Of a DNA stretch of 64,000 nt, positions 47,478-57,795 are shown piece by piece. Each line of letters opens with the position of its first letter. Position 1 is the stretch's first letter. This stretch comes from Cryphonectria parasitica EP155 (lineage: Eukaryota > Ascomycota > Sordariomycetes > Diaporthales > Cryphonectriaceae), in contig NW_024468919.1 of the NCBI RefSeq assembly GCF_011745365.1, positions 620,001-684,000 of the forward strand, read 5' to 3'. The notes beneath the pieces are model-generated. The model was not told the DNA's origin. It searched no databases and was given only the letters and a program-made list of their open reading frames with translations. Made by a program: the position numbers and the translations under genes.

Positions 47478-47966
47478 ATGCGCCAGTCCAAGATGTTACC
47501 ACGGTGTATACCACGCTCATCAGCCCTCGTCAGCTCGCGCGTTACAACCACGCTCACAACCACCACCCGCCTCGCCTCGACCGCGCGCAGACCTCCTCCC
47601 CGACCCTCTGCTAGCAAGTCCTCAGCATCCTCCAAGGCCTCCCCTGCTCCAACGGCGAGCGCCCAGACCTTACGCCGTGTCGTCCTGACCGGTTCCATCG
47701 CCCTCATTACCATTGTCGGCGCCATAACGGGTGCTCGACTCAAGATGGACAACGACGCCGTGCAGGAGCAGCGCCAGGTGCGGGAGCTAGACCTGGTGGA
47801 GCGCATCAACTTACTGGAGAATCGACGTTCGGGGCTTGTGGCGATGAGGATACCCCTGGAGAAGAAGCTGGCGGACCTGAGGGACCGCATGGCTGCCAAG
47901 AAGAGGGCGGAGGAGGAGGAGGAGGAGGAGGAGAGGAACGGATCGTTCAAGGCGCGAGGCCAGTGA
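47478..47966 (+). CDS. Small mitochondrial-type protein, one TM plus coiled coil
   Basis: Open frame of 162 aa. The first 65 residues are Arg/Ser/Thr/Pro-rich without acidic residues, a typical mitochondrial presequence. One transmembrane helix follows (about 69-86, VVLTGSIALITIVGAITGA). The rest is a charged helix: ELDLVERINLLENRRSGLVAMRIPLEKKLADLRDRMAAKK, then a poly-Glu run from the GAG repeat at 47909-47935. The pattern matches small conserved fungal proteins of unknown function in the inner membrane. No enzyme motif is present. The start could also be the second Met (residue 6). The close spacing to the gene above raises the question whether both lie on one transcript. Confidence 0.72.
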   Translation: MRQSKMLPRCIPRSSALVSSRVTTTLTTTTRLASTARRPPPRPSASKSSASSKASPAPTASAQTLRRVVLTGSIALITIVGAITGARLKMDNDAVQEQRQVRELDLVERINLLENRRSGLVAMRIPLEKKLADLRDRMAAKKRAEEEEEEEERNGSFKARGQ

Positions 47967-48903
47967 GAGGGCTGGATGGATGGTATGTCCGATGCGGACG
48001 ATCGACCATCTTCACCACAATTATTCGTTAGCGAGCGGGAGGTGTCCTCTCGCCACGCACCAAGAGGACCCTATTCAAGGAATATGTGCGCGACTGCCGA
48101 TATGTCCCCGACACGCCCATGAGACGAGGGACCCTTACAGCCGAGCCTCTACAGAACCACCTCAGGTGGCTAGAAATCAACCTGAGCAGGTAGAGACTGC
48201 TTTAGAGGAAGAAAAGCTCGCGCGACCAATGCTCGGACCAATGTGTCAGGAAGGTCACACCCAGGTGACCTGACCGGTCAGGTTCAGGCCAGACCCAGCC
48301 ACTCTAGAAAGGGCTCACGAAGCGTTATTACGGTTCTCCATGAGCTTCACCTGGCCAGCATCTCTCAATGCTAGGGATGCAACGGGACCATTGCAGCCTC
48401 GGTTGATGTGTCTCGATGAAGCGTTGTGTTTAGCCCGTCGACGCAATGTCTATTGAACATATCCCAGGCCGATTTGTATGTGTGTACATACAAAGTACAT
48501 AGTATCATAAATTCAATACAGAGTCTAAACCATTTAGTCATCTTCCTCTTACTGGGCGCAGTGGCGATCTCGAACGGCTTTTGCTGCCAAGCTCTCTCGG
48601 TCTGTCTCTGCGACTTCCTTAAGCTGACAAGGCTGGCGGGACTCATAGCAGCGACTAAAGCTATATAAGATGAGATTCTCGATGGCCATGTTAAACAACG
48701 TTTATAAGTTTTGTGGTACATGGAAAGAGAAAAGAAATCGACTCGGAGATGGTGTTGCAAAAACTTTGATGACTAAGGAAGGCCGGCTAGCAACCGTCTC
48801 TATCACAGGCCTTTAGCGCACTTGAGCTGGAAGGTTTCCCCACCAAAATCCTCTGGTCGTTCGCCAACTGTGGAAACGCACACGCACAACCCAAACCTCA
48901 GTC
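47967..48903. other. Intergenic, with a cluster of dyad-symmetric sites
   Basis: No gene is seen. At 48253-48282 three inverted elements adjoin: GGTCAC...GTGACC with a 6-base spacer, then the perfect 14-bp palindrome CCTGACCGGTCAGG (48269-48282). A TACATACAAAGTACATAGTA-like word lies at about 48485-48505, related in style to the minisatellite unit at 8781. Confidence 0.55.
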
Positions 48904-49961
48904 ATGCCACCCAGCCAGAATAATGCTGAGGAGGAACCCCCAGATCAGTGGACTCGAATCGTGAGGAAAGGCAAAGGCAAGAAATTCGGCCGCCAGACCA
49001 TCCCAGCTGACCCACCAGCGGCCGGCCCCGTCGAGAATTTTCGACCCAACAGAAGGCCGCAGCTCTCGGCAGATGAGATTCGTGCAGACTACAACGACAT
49101 CTCTTCCCAATGGCTCAGCTCGGGGTGCCATGCGACCCTCTCTAACCTGGTCAGAGACAATGCTTCGTCCCATGCAGGCGTCAGACGGGCAGTCTGTCTT
49201 GGCCTGGGGGCGTTTGATCCTGAGGACGGCTCATTGCTTGCCCAGCGGAGATCACACATCCAACTGGCTGCCTTCCTGACCATAGTGCAGATTCTCGGTA
49301 CGGATACATACACACTGTGCTTTCTTCTTCACATGGAATACCACGCAGCGCCCTGCTGACTCCTAGCCGTTTCCAGAGGAAGAGGGCAAAGGAAAGATCG
49401 AGTGTATCTACCAGGAGCCTCGGTTTGCCCAGCCAGACAAGGACTTCATCGCCAGTTTAGGAGGCAAGGTTCTCGACTCTCCCGCCTCGTATGATCTCAT
49501 CGACGAGACCACTATGGTCTACGGCATTCACCTCTATCGCGATGTCTGGAATGCAGCTCTCGACAAGAGTCTGCCTGCAATGTGTGTTGGGACCGGCTGG
49601 GACGTTTGGGAAGGGTGAGTGAGAAAGGCTCCCACTCCCTGCATGCGTAGGTGACTGTATTTGTCGATTAACATGTGCATATAGTTGTTGGACAGCCCAA
49701 CGCTGCTCAGATCTCTATCGGATCCACGAGATGGAAACAGGAACTGCTTTTGACAAGTACCCTTTCCCAACGGATTTCGACACGTCCTTCTCCAATACTT
49801 GTATCTACTGGAAGGTGAAAGACGCCGAAGATACAGCAGATCTGCCAGAAGGGTCCCGTGCCGGTAGGGACGAGGAAGCGACGGCGGCAGAGGAGGTGTC
49901 AGCAAGTGTAAAAAATGCGAACCTCACAGATTCGAACGAGATGCTGCTGACGGCCGATTGA
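48904..49961 (+). CDS. SRR1-like domain protein
   Basis: Exons 48904-49297, 49377-49614 and 49685-49961 give 302 aa (phases 1 and 2; donors GTACGG and GTGAGT). The SRR1 domain starts at VCLGLGAFDPEDG and runs through QLAAFLTIVQIL, CIYQEPRFAQPDKDFIASLGGKV, SPASYDLIDETTMVYGIHLYRDVWNAAL and VGTGWDVWE, which is the core signature of the family. The N-terminus is basic and Gln/Pro-rich. The C-terminal 60 residues are acidic and probably disordered. SRR1 proteins are linked to circadian or light responses in plants and to haem regulation and proliferation in animals. In fungi the molecular role is not established. Single copy, with no linked partner apparent. Confidence 0.88.
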
Positions 49962-50915
49962 ACACCTCACACGACAGCATGCGGCTCTATTCTTTCTGTC
50001 ATATGGTGAGTCTACACTTACAATGGACCGGTCGCCCGCAAGTAGCGAACTCCGCCCCCCTTTCGGCCAGCCCTCTGAGCCTCCCCTTTGGCATAGAAGT
50101 CCAAGGAAGGTTCCGGCTAGTTGAGTAGCCTGCTGGGTGGTATTGGGCCCTTACCAGGAGGCATACGTACCTAGCGCCACAAGACATGTGCTAGGGGTGA
50201 GGCACGAATATTGCCCGAGCAGAATGACACGGCGCTATTGTGACCGTTTCCTCAGAGTAGCGCGAACACCCATCCACATCGGGGCAAGTCACCATAGCAA
50301 TTGCGACTTTGGGGCCGCATTTGGGGGCTGCAGACGGTCGATAGGCAGAGGATCGGCTGTTGATCCAACGTCTACTACCCAGGGAGCAGCAACCACGTGG
50401 TAGATGGTGGGTGAGAAATTGGCCCGTCTTGTCTTCGCTCATATCGGATTGAAACACTTTCCCGGCTACAAAGAAGCCATGAGGTCTGTCATCAATTCAT
50501 CAATTCATTTTATCTCATCACTTCTGCTCTCACAAGCGTCGCTGCTCTGACGCTCACTCAAACTCTATGGAAGTGTACAAGTGGATGTCTGGTTCACCTT
50601 CTCGCCAAACCAAATGCTCCTAGACACGACGACCACCGCAGTCTTGAACATCAATAACAACAATAACAAAATGCCTGCTCAAAATTCAACTCTTCTTACC
50701 TCGACCCCACACATTCAGTGGCGTATAAATTCGATCAGCTCCACCACATTCCTCACATTCGCCCAAGGAAGACGGGGAATCTCCCGGAGATGGTGCACAT
50801 CTGGTCTGATCGCGTCGAACAGCCTTCTGACGAATTCTTGGCAGTTGTTAGAGGCATCGTGATGTAGACCTCTGAGCACATGACGAGCTATAGCCCTCAG
50901 GTCAGTTAGCCAGTC
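49962..50915. other. Intergenic, no supported gene
   Basis: 3' region of the SRR1-like gene and of the minus-strand ORF beyond. Short plus-strand frames near 50137-50403 and 50581-50862 have no protein-like signal. Confidence 0.5.
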
Positions 50916-51434
50916 TCACAAAGTTTCTGCGCCACCACTACCACCACCAGCAGTTGGGATCGATGTTTCTTTTATACCTTGACGGTCAACCTCTAATGGA
51001 TGTATTTCTGTGCACCCCAACAAGACCTTTTTGTGTTTTCGATCCCAGCCATGCCTGGCCCGTTCTTCCCAGCGGTAGTATCGATATGTGATACCCAACC
51101 CCTCTCTCACGGCCTCGTAGAAGTCGTCTCCAACCAGTAGCGCCCACCGCTGAAGAGGGAGGTCCAGATCAAAATAGCCACGGCGCACACAGGTGGCCAG
51201 TGCCTGACGTGCCGTGTCCCAGATGGACGGCAGCTGTTGCGTGTACAAGAAAACCCGTGCGCATTGCCTATGGTCGAGGTGACCCTGCTGGACCGGAATC
51301 GGTTGAGCAGATGAGGCATAAAGAGGAGGGTGATTTTGTCGTAGGGCAGGAGAGCCAAAGAAGCCTGGTTCCAAGTCACCAACACGGACTATGTTGTGGC
51401 CAAGTGACCCCTCGTGGTAGCGGATAGGATCCAT
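50916..51434 (-). CDS. Unknown 172-aa protein
   Basis: Open frame from ATG 51434, no intron needed. The family is not recognised. Residues look genuinely coding: YHEGSLGHNIVRVGDLEPG at the start, a mid region with paired Trp and aromatic residues (WDTARQALATCVRRGYFDLDLPLQRWALLVGDDFY, here reported only as 51340-51100), YRYYRWEERARHGW, and a Gly/Ser-rich end. No signal peptide or membrane helix. A TATA-like word (TATATA at about 51531-51538, minus strand) lies about 100 bases upstream of the start, which supports transcription. Could also be a fragment of a larger decayed gene. Confidence 0.5.
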   Translation of the reverse strand: MDPIRYHEGSLGHNIVRVGDLEPGFFGSPALRQNHPPLYASSAQPIPVQQGHLDHRQCARVFLYTQQLPSIWDTARQALATCVRRGYFDLDLPLQRWALLVGDDFYEAVREGLGITYRYYRWEERARHGWDRKHKKVLLGCTEIHPLEVDRQGIKETSIPTAGGGSGGAETL

Positions 51435-52530
51435 CTTGCTCGAGTAGTCGCCGCCTCAGGGCAGTGAGATATTTGGGAAGATTTCCACACCCACGATGCA
51501 AATTTCGCGGGTGCCACTCAAATACAGAAGGGGATATATACTAGATTCATACATGTATTACAAGACTGTCTATCCAAGGCAACCAGCACAGCATCCTAAG
51601 TAGGCAAATATGAGGCGTGTCTGAAGGAACTCATGGAGGAGTCTCACCCAGCCAGCAGAAAGCAAAAAGAGTCCGCCACTTACAGCCACATCGGCCAGCG
51701 GCGCGCAGTCCAAGATGGGCTCATGCCATGGTCACTTTGTATTAAAATGGGTAACATCGCTCCTGTTCCTTTCTGCACGAGTCGCTTCGCCTTCTTTTCT
51801 TTTGCCGTCCCTATTTTCCCTAGCACCATTATTCATCATCGGGCGCCGTGCCCAAATTTAGCACACCAGACGGACAGACGTATTTGGCAGTGCGAGCCGA
51901 GCTTCTGGGTGCCCACAGGCGAGGACTATACCTCCTAGTTTCTGAATCCCTATGGCTGCGAATCGCACGCTCATCGCACGCTCATCGCCGGTTTCCATCC
52001 CGCTCAGCTCAAGTCTATCGGGATATACCTAGGCAATGCTTCCGTGCCTTCTGGTGAGGCGGCTATCGGCCACCGAGAATTTGTTTTCCTACAGCCTCGT
52101 ATTCTCTATACGTTAAGAGAAGTGGTCTCACTGGTCGACACCATGTTAAACTTGGATACTTATTCTTAGTCTTGGCAATTCGCAAGAGTCACAAGGCATC
52201 AGTATGTACCGGACGTTGAAACCATCACCCCTAATTGATACTGGAATCACGCATACCTTTCATCTTGCTCCACAGACTCATCAATGAGAGAAGGATCTGA
52301 AAGAGATCAAGCGCCTGATACATTATTAGAGCTCGTCTACTACCTCTTTCACAAGCCCGTGCCACACGAGACAGGAACCCCTTTCTTGCCCAATATACGG
52401 ACGACTTGGAGCGCCGCTGTCCTATTCATTTGCATTTAAGGTTGGAAGAAGGCCGAAATATGCTCGGAAAAGGAGCAGGTCCCAGCCAAAAGCAGTCTCT
52501 GAGCTTCTCAAATCGTACCATGAGCGCCGG
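51435..52530. other. Intergenic, no supported gene
   Basis: It contains the presumed TATA of the minus-strand gene at 51434 and mixed-composition DNA. Small plus-strand frames (51633-51938 and 51848-52057) were seen but have no support. Confidence 0.5.
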
Positions 52531-53010
52531 TTATCGGCCGAAACTCCTTACGGCTTCCACAATAGGAAGAGCTGACAGCACCTCGCTGATATCCTCAGCG
52601 TCAGCTTTGTTGACCTTATTTTTGAAGTAGTAGGTACGATAACTGACACCATCAGTGACTTGACTGCCAAGTAAGATCTCATGAGGCCTGCAGGCTGTAA
52701 GAGCTTGGTTGTTTCGCGTTGTTTCTGGTAGATGGCTCACAAGCGAGGCGCTTCTTGCAAAAATGCATCTCTGGGGTGAGATTGGTCCACGGCGAAGCAA
52801 GATCAAATTTTGTTGAAAAGCGATGAATACATTGAGAGGAACCCCTGGCGAGCAGGGTAGTGATAGCGATGACTGCCAGTCCACTTTGACTTTGCATTCA
52901 TCAATGGAGACGTATTTGTGCTCAAGGCTGGACCTGAGCTCAATAACCTCGTCCGTTCCACTCGGGTTACATAGAAACTGTTGCCGGTAGTACAGTACAC
53001 TTTGAATCAT
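52531..53010 (-). CDS. Unknown 159-aa ORF, doubtful
   Basis: Open frame from ATG 53010. The two ends look protein-like: SVLYYRQQFLCNPSGTDEV at the start and RTYYFKNKVNKADAEDISEVL near the end. The middle is less convincing, and an in-frame intron could lie there (GTATTC near 52833 to CCAG near 52777). No family, signal peptide or membrane helix is recognised. It may be a small real gene, or a remnant next to the similar orphan frame at 50916-51434. Confidence 0.35.
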   Translation of the reverse strand: MIQSVLYYRQQFLCNPSGTDEVIELRSSLEHKYVSIDECKVKVDWQSSLSLPCSPGVPLNVFIAFQQNLILLRRGPISPQRCIFARSASLVSHLPETTRNNQALTACRPHEILLGSQVTDGVSYRTYYFKNKVNKADAEDISEVLSALPIVEAVRSFGR

Positions 53011-54420
53011 GTCGTATTCCGATAGAATGGCAAATGATTAATTAGAGCAGCCCTTTCCCTCAAACCCTCCAGCACATTCCAGCCTTGCTGTGTGTTTTGC
53101 CAGTTTCCCCCCACCCGGGAGTAATAGACTTTGTTGAGGTGAGTATTAATTAAGCAACCACGAAAGAGAAAGAGAAAGGTTGTGATTTGTTGACTCCACC
53201 CTTGATCCAACCGTTAACACCTTTGGTAGCATGACATCATGTACAAAACCCGCGGGCATGTCCCCAACAAAAGTCTGGTTCGTGATGTCAGCGAGCCAAA
53301 TTTGAAGAACATGCAGGGCCCTTATTAGTATTGGTGATCGGAGAACATCTACAAGTAAATTAATCATACACTTGCGTTTTGATGGGAGACAAGATGGGCA
53401 GTGTTTTTATGCAGCTCCTGCGCGTCCAGACATCTAAAGATTAAGCAGGTTGATGATGATCTCGGGAGTGACTTAAGCGTCCGCAGTATATTTCAAGAGA
53501 TTGGGTCATAGTTTCTAGCCTAATCTGAGCGTAGAAACACTATGTTCCTCATGCGTCCACGAAACAGAAATATACGGGCGGCACAGTCGGTAGTATGGGC
53601 TCTAAAGCACGATTACGAGAGGTTCAGCAAACATGCCCCATGAACGTGGAACAAAAAAAGCCAACAACGCACCCCACTACGAAGGGATTTTGTGTATGTG
53701 CTGTCACACGAGCTTACATTTTCTCCTTCTGACTTCACCCGACGACCAAAAGTGGTGTGCGTATATAAGACAAGGGGGGGTCAAAGCGAAGGATCTTACG
53801 ATAAGCAGCAAAGTATGGCAGCGTCGACACTTCTTTACGAAAAGACAACCACGCCATTAGGATAGACGCCGCCAGTGATTGGGCTCGTCGGCGCACACCT
53901 CGGGCCTCACGTTGTCTCAAAACAAACCCCCAAAAAATAATTCTCGGATCTCCCGTAAATGCAGAGGAACCTCGTATTCCAGGTTGCATACCACGCCTTT
54001 CATTGGTGAGGTGTGGCAGGCTAGCACTAAGAACGGGTCCTCCAGCATTCAGTGCACCCTGGCACCACCACCACCTGGGCACCTCTAGAACAAATCAGGC
54101 CGGCGCGATCAGCGCACTCCCGTGAGGGACTTTGGGGGGGGGGGGGGGGCGACCTAACCAGCGGCACGGATAGGATCATCGCTTATTGTACAAGTCGGGT
54201 GTTGCCAGGATGACAAGGTTGATTGCTACCTTGAGAGATCCAACGAGACTTAGTGGCTGGCGATGGAAGACTTTTCTCTCTTTTTTTTCTTCATCTATTT
54301 AAATCGTCTTGCCCCTCTCGTCAGTTCTCCTGATCGTCAAGTCCGATCACCTACTGGCCTTGAATCAACCGCCATACAACAAAAATTCATTCCTATCCTA
54401 TCTTATCTCATAATTCAAAG
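53011..54420. other. Intergenic, no supported gene
   Basis: Mixed composition with a G16 run at 54134-54149. The last 130 bases are pyrimidine-rich and lead into the start codon at 54421. A TATTTAAA word near 54295-54302 could be its TATA element. Confidence 0.55.
54134..54149. repeat. G16 homopolymer
   Basis: Sixteen consecutive G about 270 bases upstream of the small secreted-protein gene. Such runs can form quadruplexes and are prone to length error in sequencing. Confidence 0.85.
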
Positions 54421-55217
54421 ATGCGCTGCAGTCTGATACCGGCCCTGGTGGGCCTGACAACGGTAGTAACGGCTCTACCCCAGTCCAGACACCATCAGAT
54501 ACAAAGGACTACCCCGCCGCCCGCCACCCAAGAATTTACTCTTGCTATCGAGTTGAACGAGACATATGTTCCTCTCATCGCTGTGTACAATAACACAGCA
54601 GACCTGGTCTTACAAGCCGGGGAGCCGGGTGTGACCTCTGGCACACCAAGTATGTAACAATCCATGAACACGCTTGTCGCCAGATTCAAAACTGCTGTGG
54701 ATCAATAAAACGGGGTGTAATGAAGGGTTCGCTAACGCCAGCTGGCATTGCAGCATACACCAACACATCAACCCCAGACGCAGATGGGTACACCACCTCA
54801 TTGATTTTCGACCTCTCCAACAGTGCAGACAGTCCCCCAGGCGTCTATGGCATGGCCGTCGCGGACCTGGGTGAGCTGTACGGCGTGGCATCCTACGTGT
54901 ATGGCGTGATAAACTTTCAAGAATTTGACTTTGCTATTGACGACGGTGAGCACGTTTCCATTCATCTACGCCGTCCTTTTCAAAACTTCCTCCCTGCTGA
55001 GAACGGTTGTACTACAGGCTCGGTGTTCCATGAACTCACTGCCGCTTCGCAAGACTGGTTCGCCTGTCAAGACTCTGTGAACGGGACGCAGGGCTACTTC
55101 CTCAGCTGGGGCGTGTTCTCCGAAGAAGGCCTTGCGCCAACTGGCTGCGTTGTGACAAATGTGATCCAGGTCTTTAACTCGACGGGAACGGTCACCTCAC
55201 GGAGGATTTCTAGGTGA
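54421..55217 (+). CDS. Small secreted protein, unknown
   Basis: Proposed exons 54421-54649, 54754-54945 and 55018-55217 give 206 aa. The signal peptide is MRCSLIPALVGLTTVVTA, with cleavage near residue 18-19. The mature part begins with TTPPPATQEFTLAIELNETYVPL and has strand-rich segments (SLIFDLSNSADSPPGVYGMAV, split here by position) and few Cys. Intron 1 uses GTATGT, branch GCTAAC and acceptor TTGCAG; an acceptor 12 bases upstream keeps the same frame. Intron 2 (GTGAGC...CTACAG, 72 nt) is a multiple of three with no stop, so an unspliced form would add 24 residues. The family is not recognised; the style is that of a wall or effector-like protein. Confidence 0.72.
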
Positions 55218-55868
55218 CAATGAGGTTTGGTAAAAAGGACCAGTTAGGTTAGTAGAATGAGGCGTAGGTGGTCGTCTGCATTGTGAAAGAAGAGTTCGTC
55301 GGCGAGGTTTTTGCTCTCTTAATGAGTTGTGTTTTGCTGTTCTCTCTTGTCAGTCATTTCTAAAGATAGCTCCTTAGTGTTCACACATATTTAAAATCTG
55401 AAGTCGCAAAAAGACACATCAAAAGGAATTACGAAGCTTTCAACTTTAACGAATCAACACTTTCCAGGTCTGAACCTATGTGTATGGATAAGAAGAGTCA
55501 CTAAGCCTGTTGCGGTGTCGTTTTAGGCTTGGAATGCCTTGAGTCTTTGACATCAATTGTTATAGATCCATCCAATCAGAAATGATTCGTCTTCTCAATA
55601 CTGGCCCGCCAAAAAATAATTACATGACGATATATTGTTCCTTAATTACTACTAATCAGCACTTAGACGCGGAATCACTTAGAATCCACAACAAAAGCTG
55701 GGCATCCCCTAGCCTAAACGTCGGCTAGTCTATAACCGTGAACGGGGATGCGGCAGGGGAACGATTCAAACTCCAGCATCATTTGCGTCATAGACGTGGA
55801 CGACCCGTCGTACATGGACACCATATAGTAGAGCTCGGGTATTCTTACTTGCTCTTCTGTTTTTTCTT
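55218..55868. other. Intergenic
   Basis: 3' region of the secreted-protein gene and promoter of the photolyase. AT-rich; no gene or repeat was recognised. Confidence 0.6.
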
Positions 55869-57698
55869 ATGGCAAGAAGCTCAACTATTCCAGTGTCCAT
55901 GTCTTTTCTGTCTTGGAGAATTCTTCGCGATTGCGGCCCACGCAGCAGCAGCAGTTACAACAATACCCTACTTCTCAATTTGTGTAGCCCTGAGCCGAAT
56001 TTCAGACTCGCTCCATCAGTTTTTCTTCTTCGGAGGCGAAGGAATTTTGCTCGTACCTTTTCAACGAGTAGCTCTAGAACCATGCCGAAACGACGAGAGC
56101 GGTCTACATCCCAGGAGGAGGTCCTGAAGCATCCCTCGACGAAACGAGCCAAGGAAATCGATGCCGACCCTCCCTTGGGGATCTTATTACAACACATGGA
56201 CAAGCAAAAGGGTAGCACAACAACTCGAAATGTGCTCCACTGGTTTCGGAGTAAGGATCTCAGGGCCGAGGACAACCGTGGATTGTCAGCCGCCTCCGCG
56301 AAGGCCAGAGAAGGATCAGGCTCGCTGCTCGCCTGTTTCCTTTGGTCTCCAAAGGACATTGCATGGCATGGTACGAGTCCTGCAAGGACGGACTTTATGC
56401 TGGAATCCCTGCGGTTGCTTCAAGAGCAGCTCCATAGCCTAAACATTCCTCTCGTCATATTAACGGCCGAAAGCCGTGAGGAAAAGGGCCAAAAGGTTCT
56501 CAACCTCATCAAGAAGCATGACATCAGCGATGTGTTTGCGAATGTCGAGTACGAGGTGGATGAACTGCGGAGGGATATCGACATGTTTGAGAAGTTGAAG
56601 GAGGACAAGTCCGAGGTATCCTTTCAGCTCCTCCACGACCAGACTGTCGTGGAACCAGGTGCTATCAAGTCCGGCTCGGGCGGACCTCTGAAGGTTTTCA
56701 CGCCATATCATAAAGCCTGGCTCGCCAAGGTGGCCGACGAGCCCAAGCTCCTCGACCTGGTCGACCCGCCAGCGGCCAACGACAAGAAGACCCATAAGGA
56801 GTTCAAGGACCTCTTTAATACCAAGATCCCGTCTTTGCCAGACGCGAGCAAGTTCGCGTCTGACGAGGACAGGACACACATCCGCAAGCTATGGCCAGCG
56901 GGCCACAAAGCCGGCCTGAATCGGCTACAGGATTTTCTCGACAACAAGGTCAAGACATACAAGACCAACAGATCAATCCCAGCGACAGATAACTCCAGCC
57001 GGCTATCGCCGTACTTCGCCTCTGGGGTCATATCCGTCAGGGAAGCCCTCAAGGCCGCACGGGACGCCAACGATGGAGATGGATTCGATTCTGGCGACGC
57101 TGGAATTGCGAGCTGGGTCCGCGAGGTCGTTTTCCGAGAGTTCTACAGGCAGACGCTGACACATACGCCACACGACGCCATGAACATGCCACACAATTTG
57201 AAGTTTGATTTCGTGCAGTGGGAGGATGACGAAGAGGGGTGGAAGAAATGGTGCGAGGGCAGGACCGGTATGCCGTTTATCGACGCTGGTATGAGACAGC
57301 TGCGGAGCGAGGCGTACATGCACAACCGGCTGCGGATGAACACCAGCAGCTACCTACGAACGAACCTCCTGATCGACTATAGAAAGGGAGAGCGGTTCTT
57401 TGCGGAGAACCTCGTAGACTGGGATTTGAGCAACAACACACAAGGCTGGGAGCCGAGCTATACGGTTTTCAATCCCGTCGTCCAGGCTGAGAAGTGTGAT
57501 CCGCACGGCGATTACATCCGAAAATGGGTCCCAGAGCTGAAGAACGTCGAGGGCAAGGCGATATTCGACCCCTTTAACAGGATGAGCAAGACAGATTTTG
57601 AGAAGCTGGGCTATCCTGCTCCGCATGTGGATTTCAGGGAGAGTAAAGACAGATGTATGCAGAGGTATAAGCAGGACATGGCGGATGCTGACCCCTGA
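55869..57698 (+). CDS. PHR1: CPD photolyase, class I
   Basis: Single open frame of 609 aa. The photolyase alpha/beta domain starts at NVLHWFRSKDLRAEDN (about residue 119). The helical FAD-binding domain contains RLSPYFASGVISVREAL, WVREVVFREFYRQTL, GRTGMPFIDAGMRQL, MHNRLRMNTSSYLRTNLLIDYR and DWDLSNNTQGWEPSYTVFNP, all matching fungal Phr1-type enzymes. It repairs cyclobutane pyrimidine dimers using blue light with FADH. The first 70 residues read like a mitochondrial presequence (FLLRRRRNFARTFSTSSSR), and a second ATG at 56082 begins MPKRRERS, a basic start fitting nuclear entry. Two start sites could thus serve two compartments, as known for yeast Phr1. No intron is needed. The 3' end lies 97 bases from the convergent CorA-like gene. 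Confidence 0.96.
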   Translation: MARSSTIPVSMSFLSWRILRDCGPRSSSSYNNTLLLNLCSPEPNFRLAPSVFLLRRRRNFARTFSTSSSRTMPKRRERSTSQEEVLKHPSTKRAKEIDADPPLGILLQHMDKQKGSTTTRNVLHWFRSKDLRAEDNRGLSAASAKAREGSGSLLACFLWSPKDIAWHGTSPARTDFMLESLRLLQEQLHSLNIPLVILTAESREEKGQKVLNLIKKHDISDVFANVEYEVDELRRDIDMFEKLKEDKSEVSFQLLHDQTVVEPGAIKSGSGGPLKVFTPYHKAWLAKVADEPKLLDLVDPPAANDKKTHKEFKDLFNTKIPSLPDASKFASDEDRTHIRKLWPAGHKAGLNRLQDFLDNKVKTYKTNRSIPATDNSSRLSPYFASGVISVREALKAARDANDGDGFDSGDAGIASWVREVVFREFYRQTLTHTPHDAMNMPHNLKFDFVQWEDDEEGWKKWCEGRTGMPFIDAGMRQLRSEAYMHNRLRMNTSSYLRTNLLIDYRKGERFFAENLVDWDLSNNTQGWEPSYTVFNPVVQAEKCDPHGDYIRKWVPELKNVEGKAIFDPFNRMSKTDFEKLGYPAPHVDFRESKDRCMQRYKQDMADADP

Positions 57699-57795
57699 GT
57701 TACTTTGTCTTTATCTCAACAGAGTGTCACTGGAAAATCAATCTTTGACTTTTCTAATAAGTATCGCTATTTATAACGTAATTAATACGACATAC

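Noticed and set aside
46882..47966. Joining the two small frames into one spliced gene
   Set aside because: The second frame starts with its own mitochondrial presequence, and no acceptor in a convincing context joins them; noted as a finding instead.
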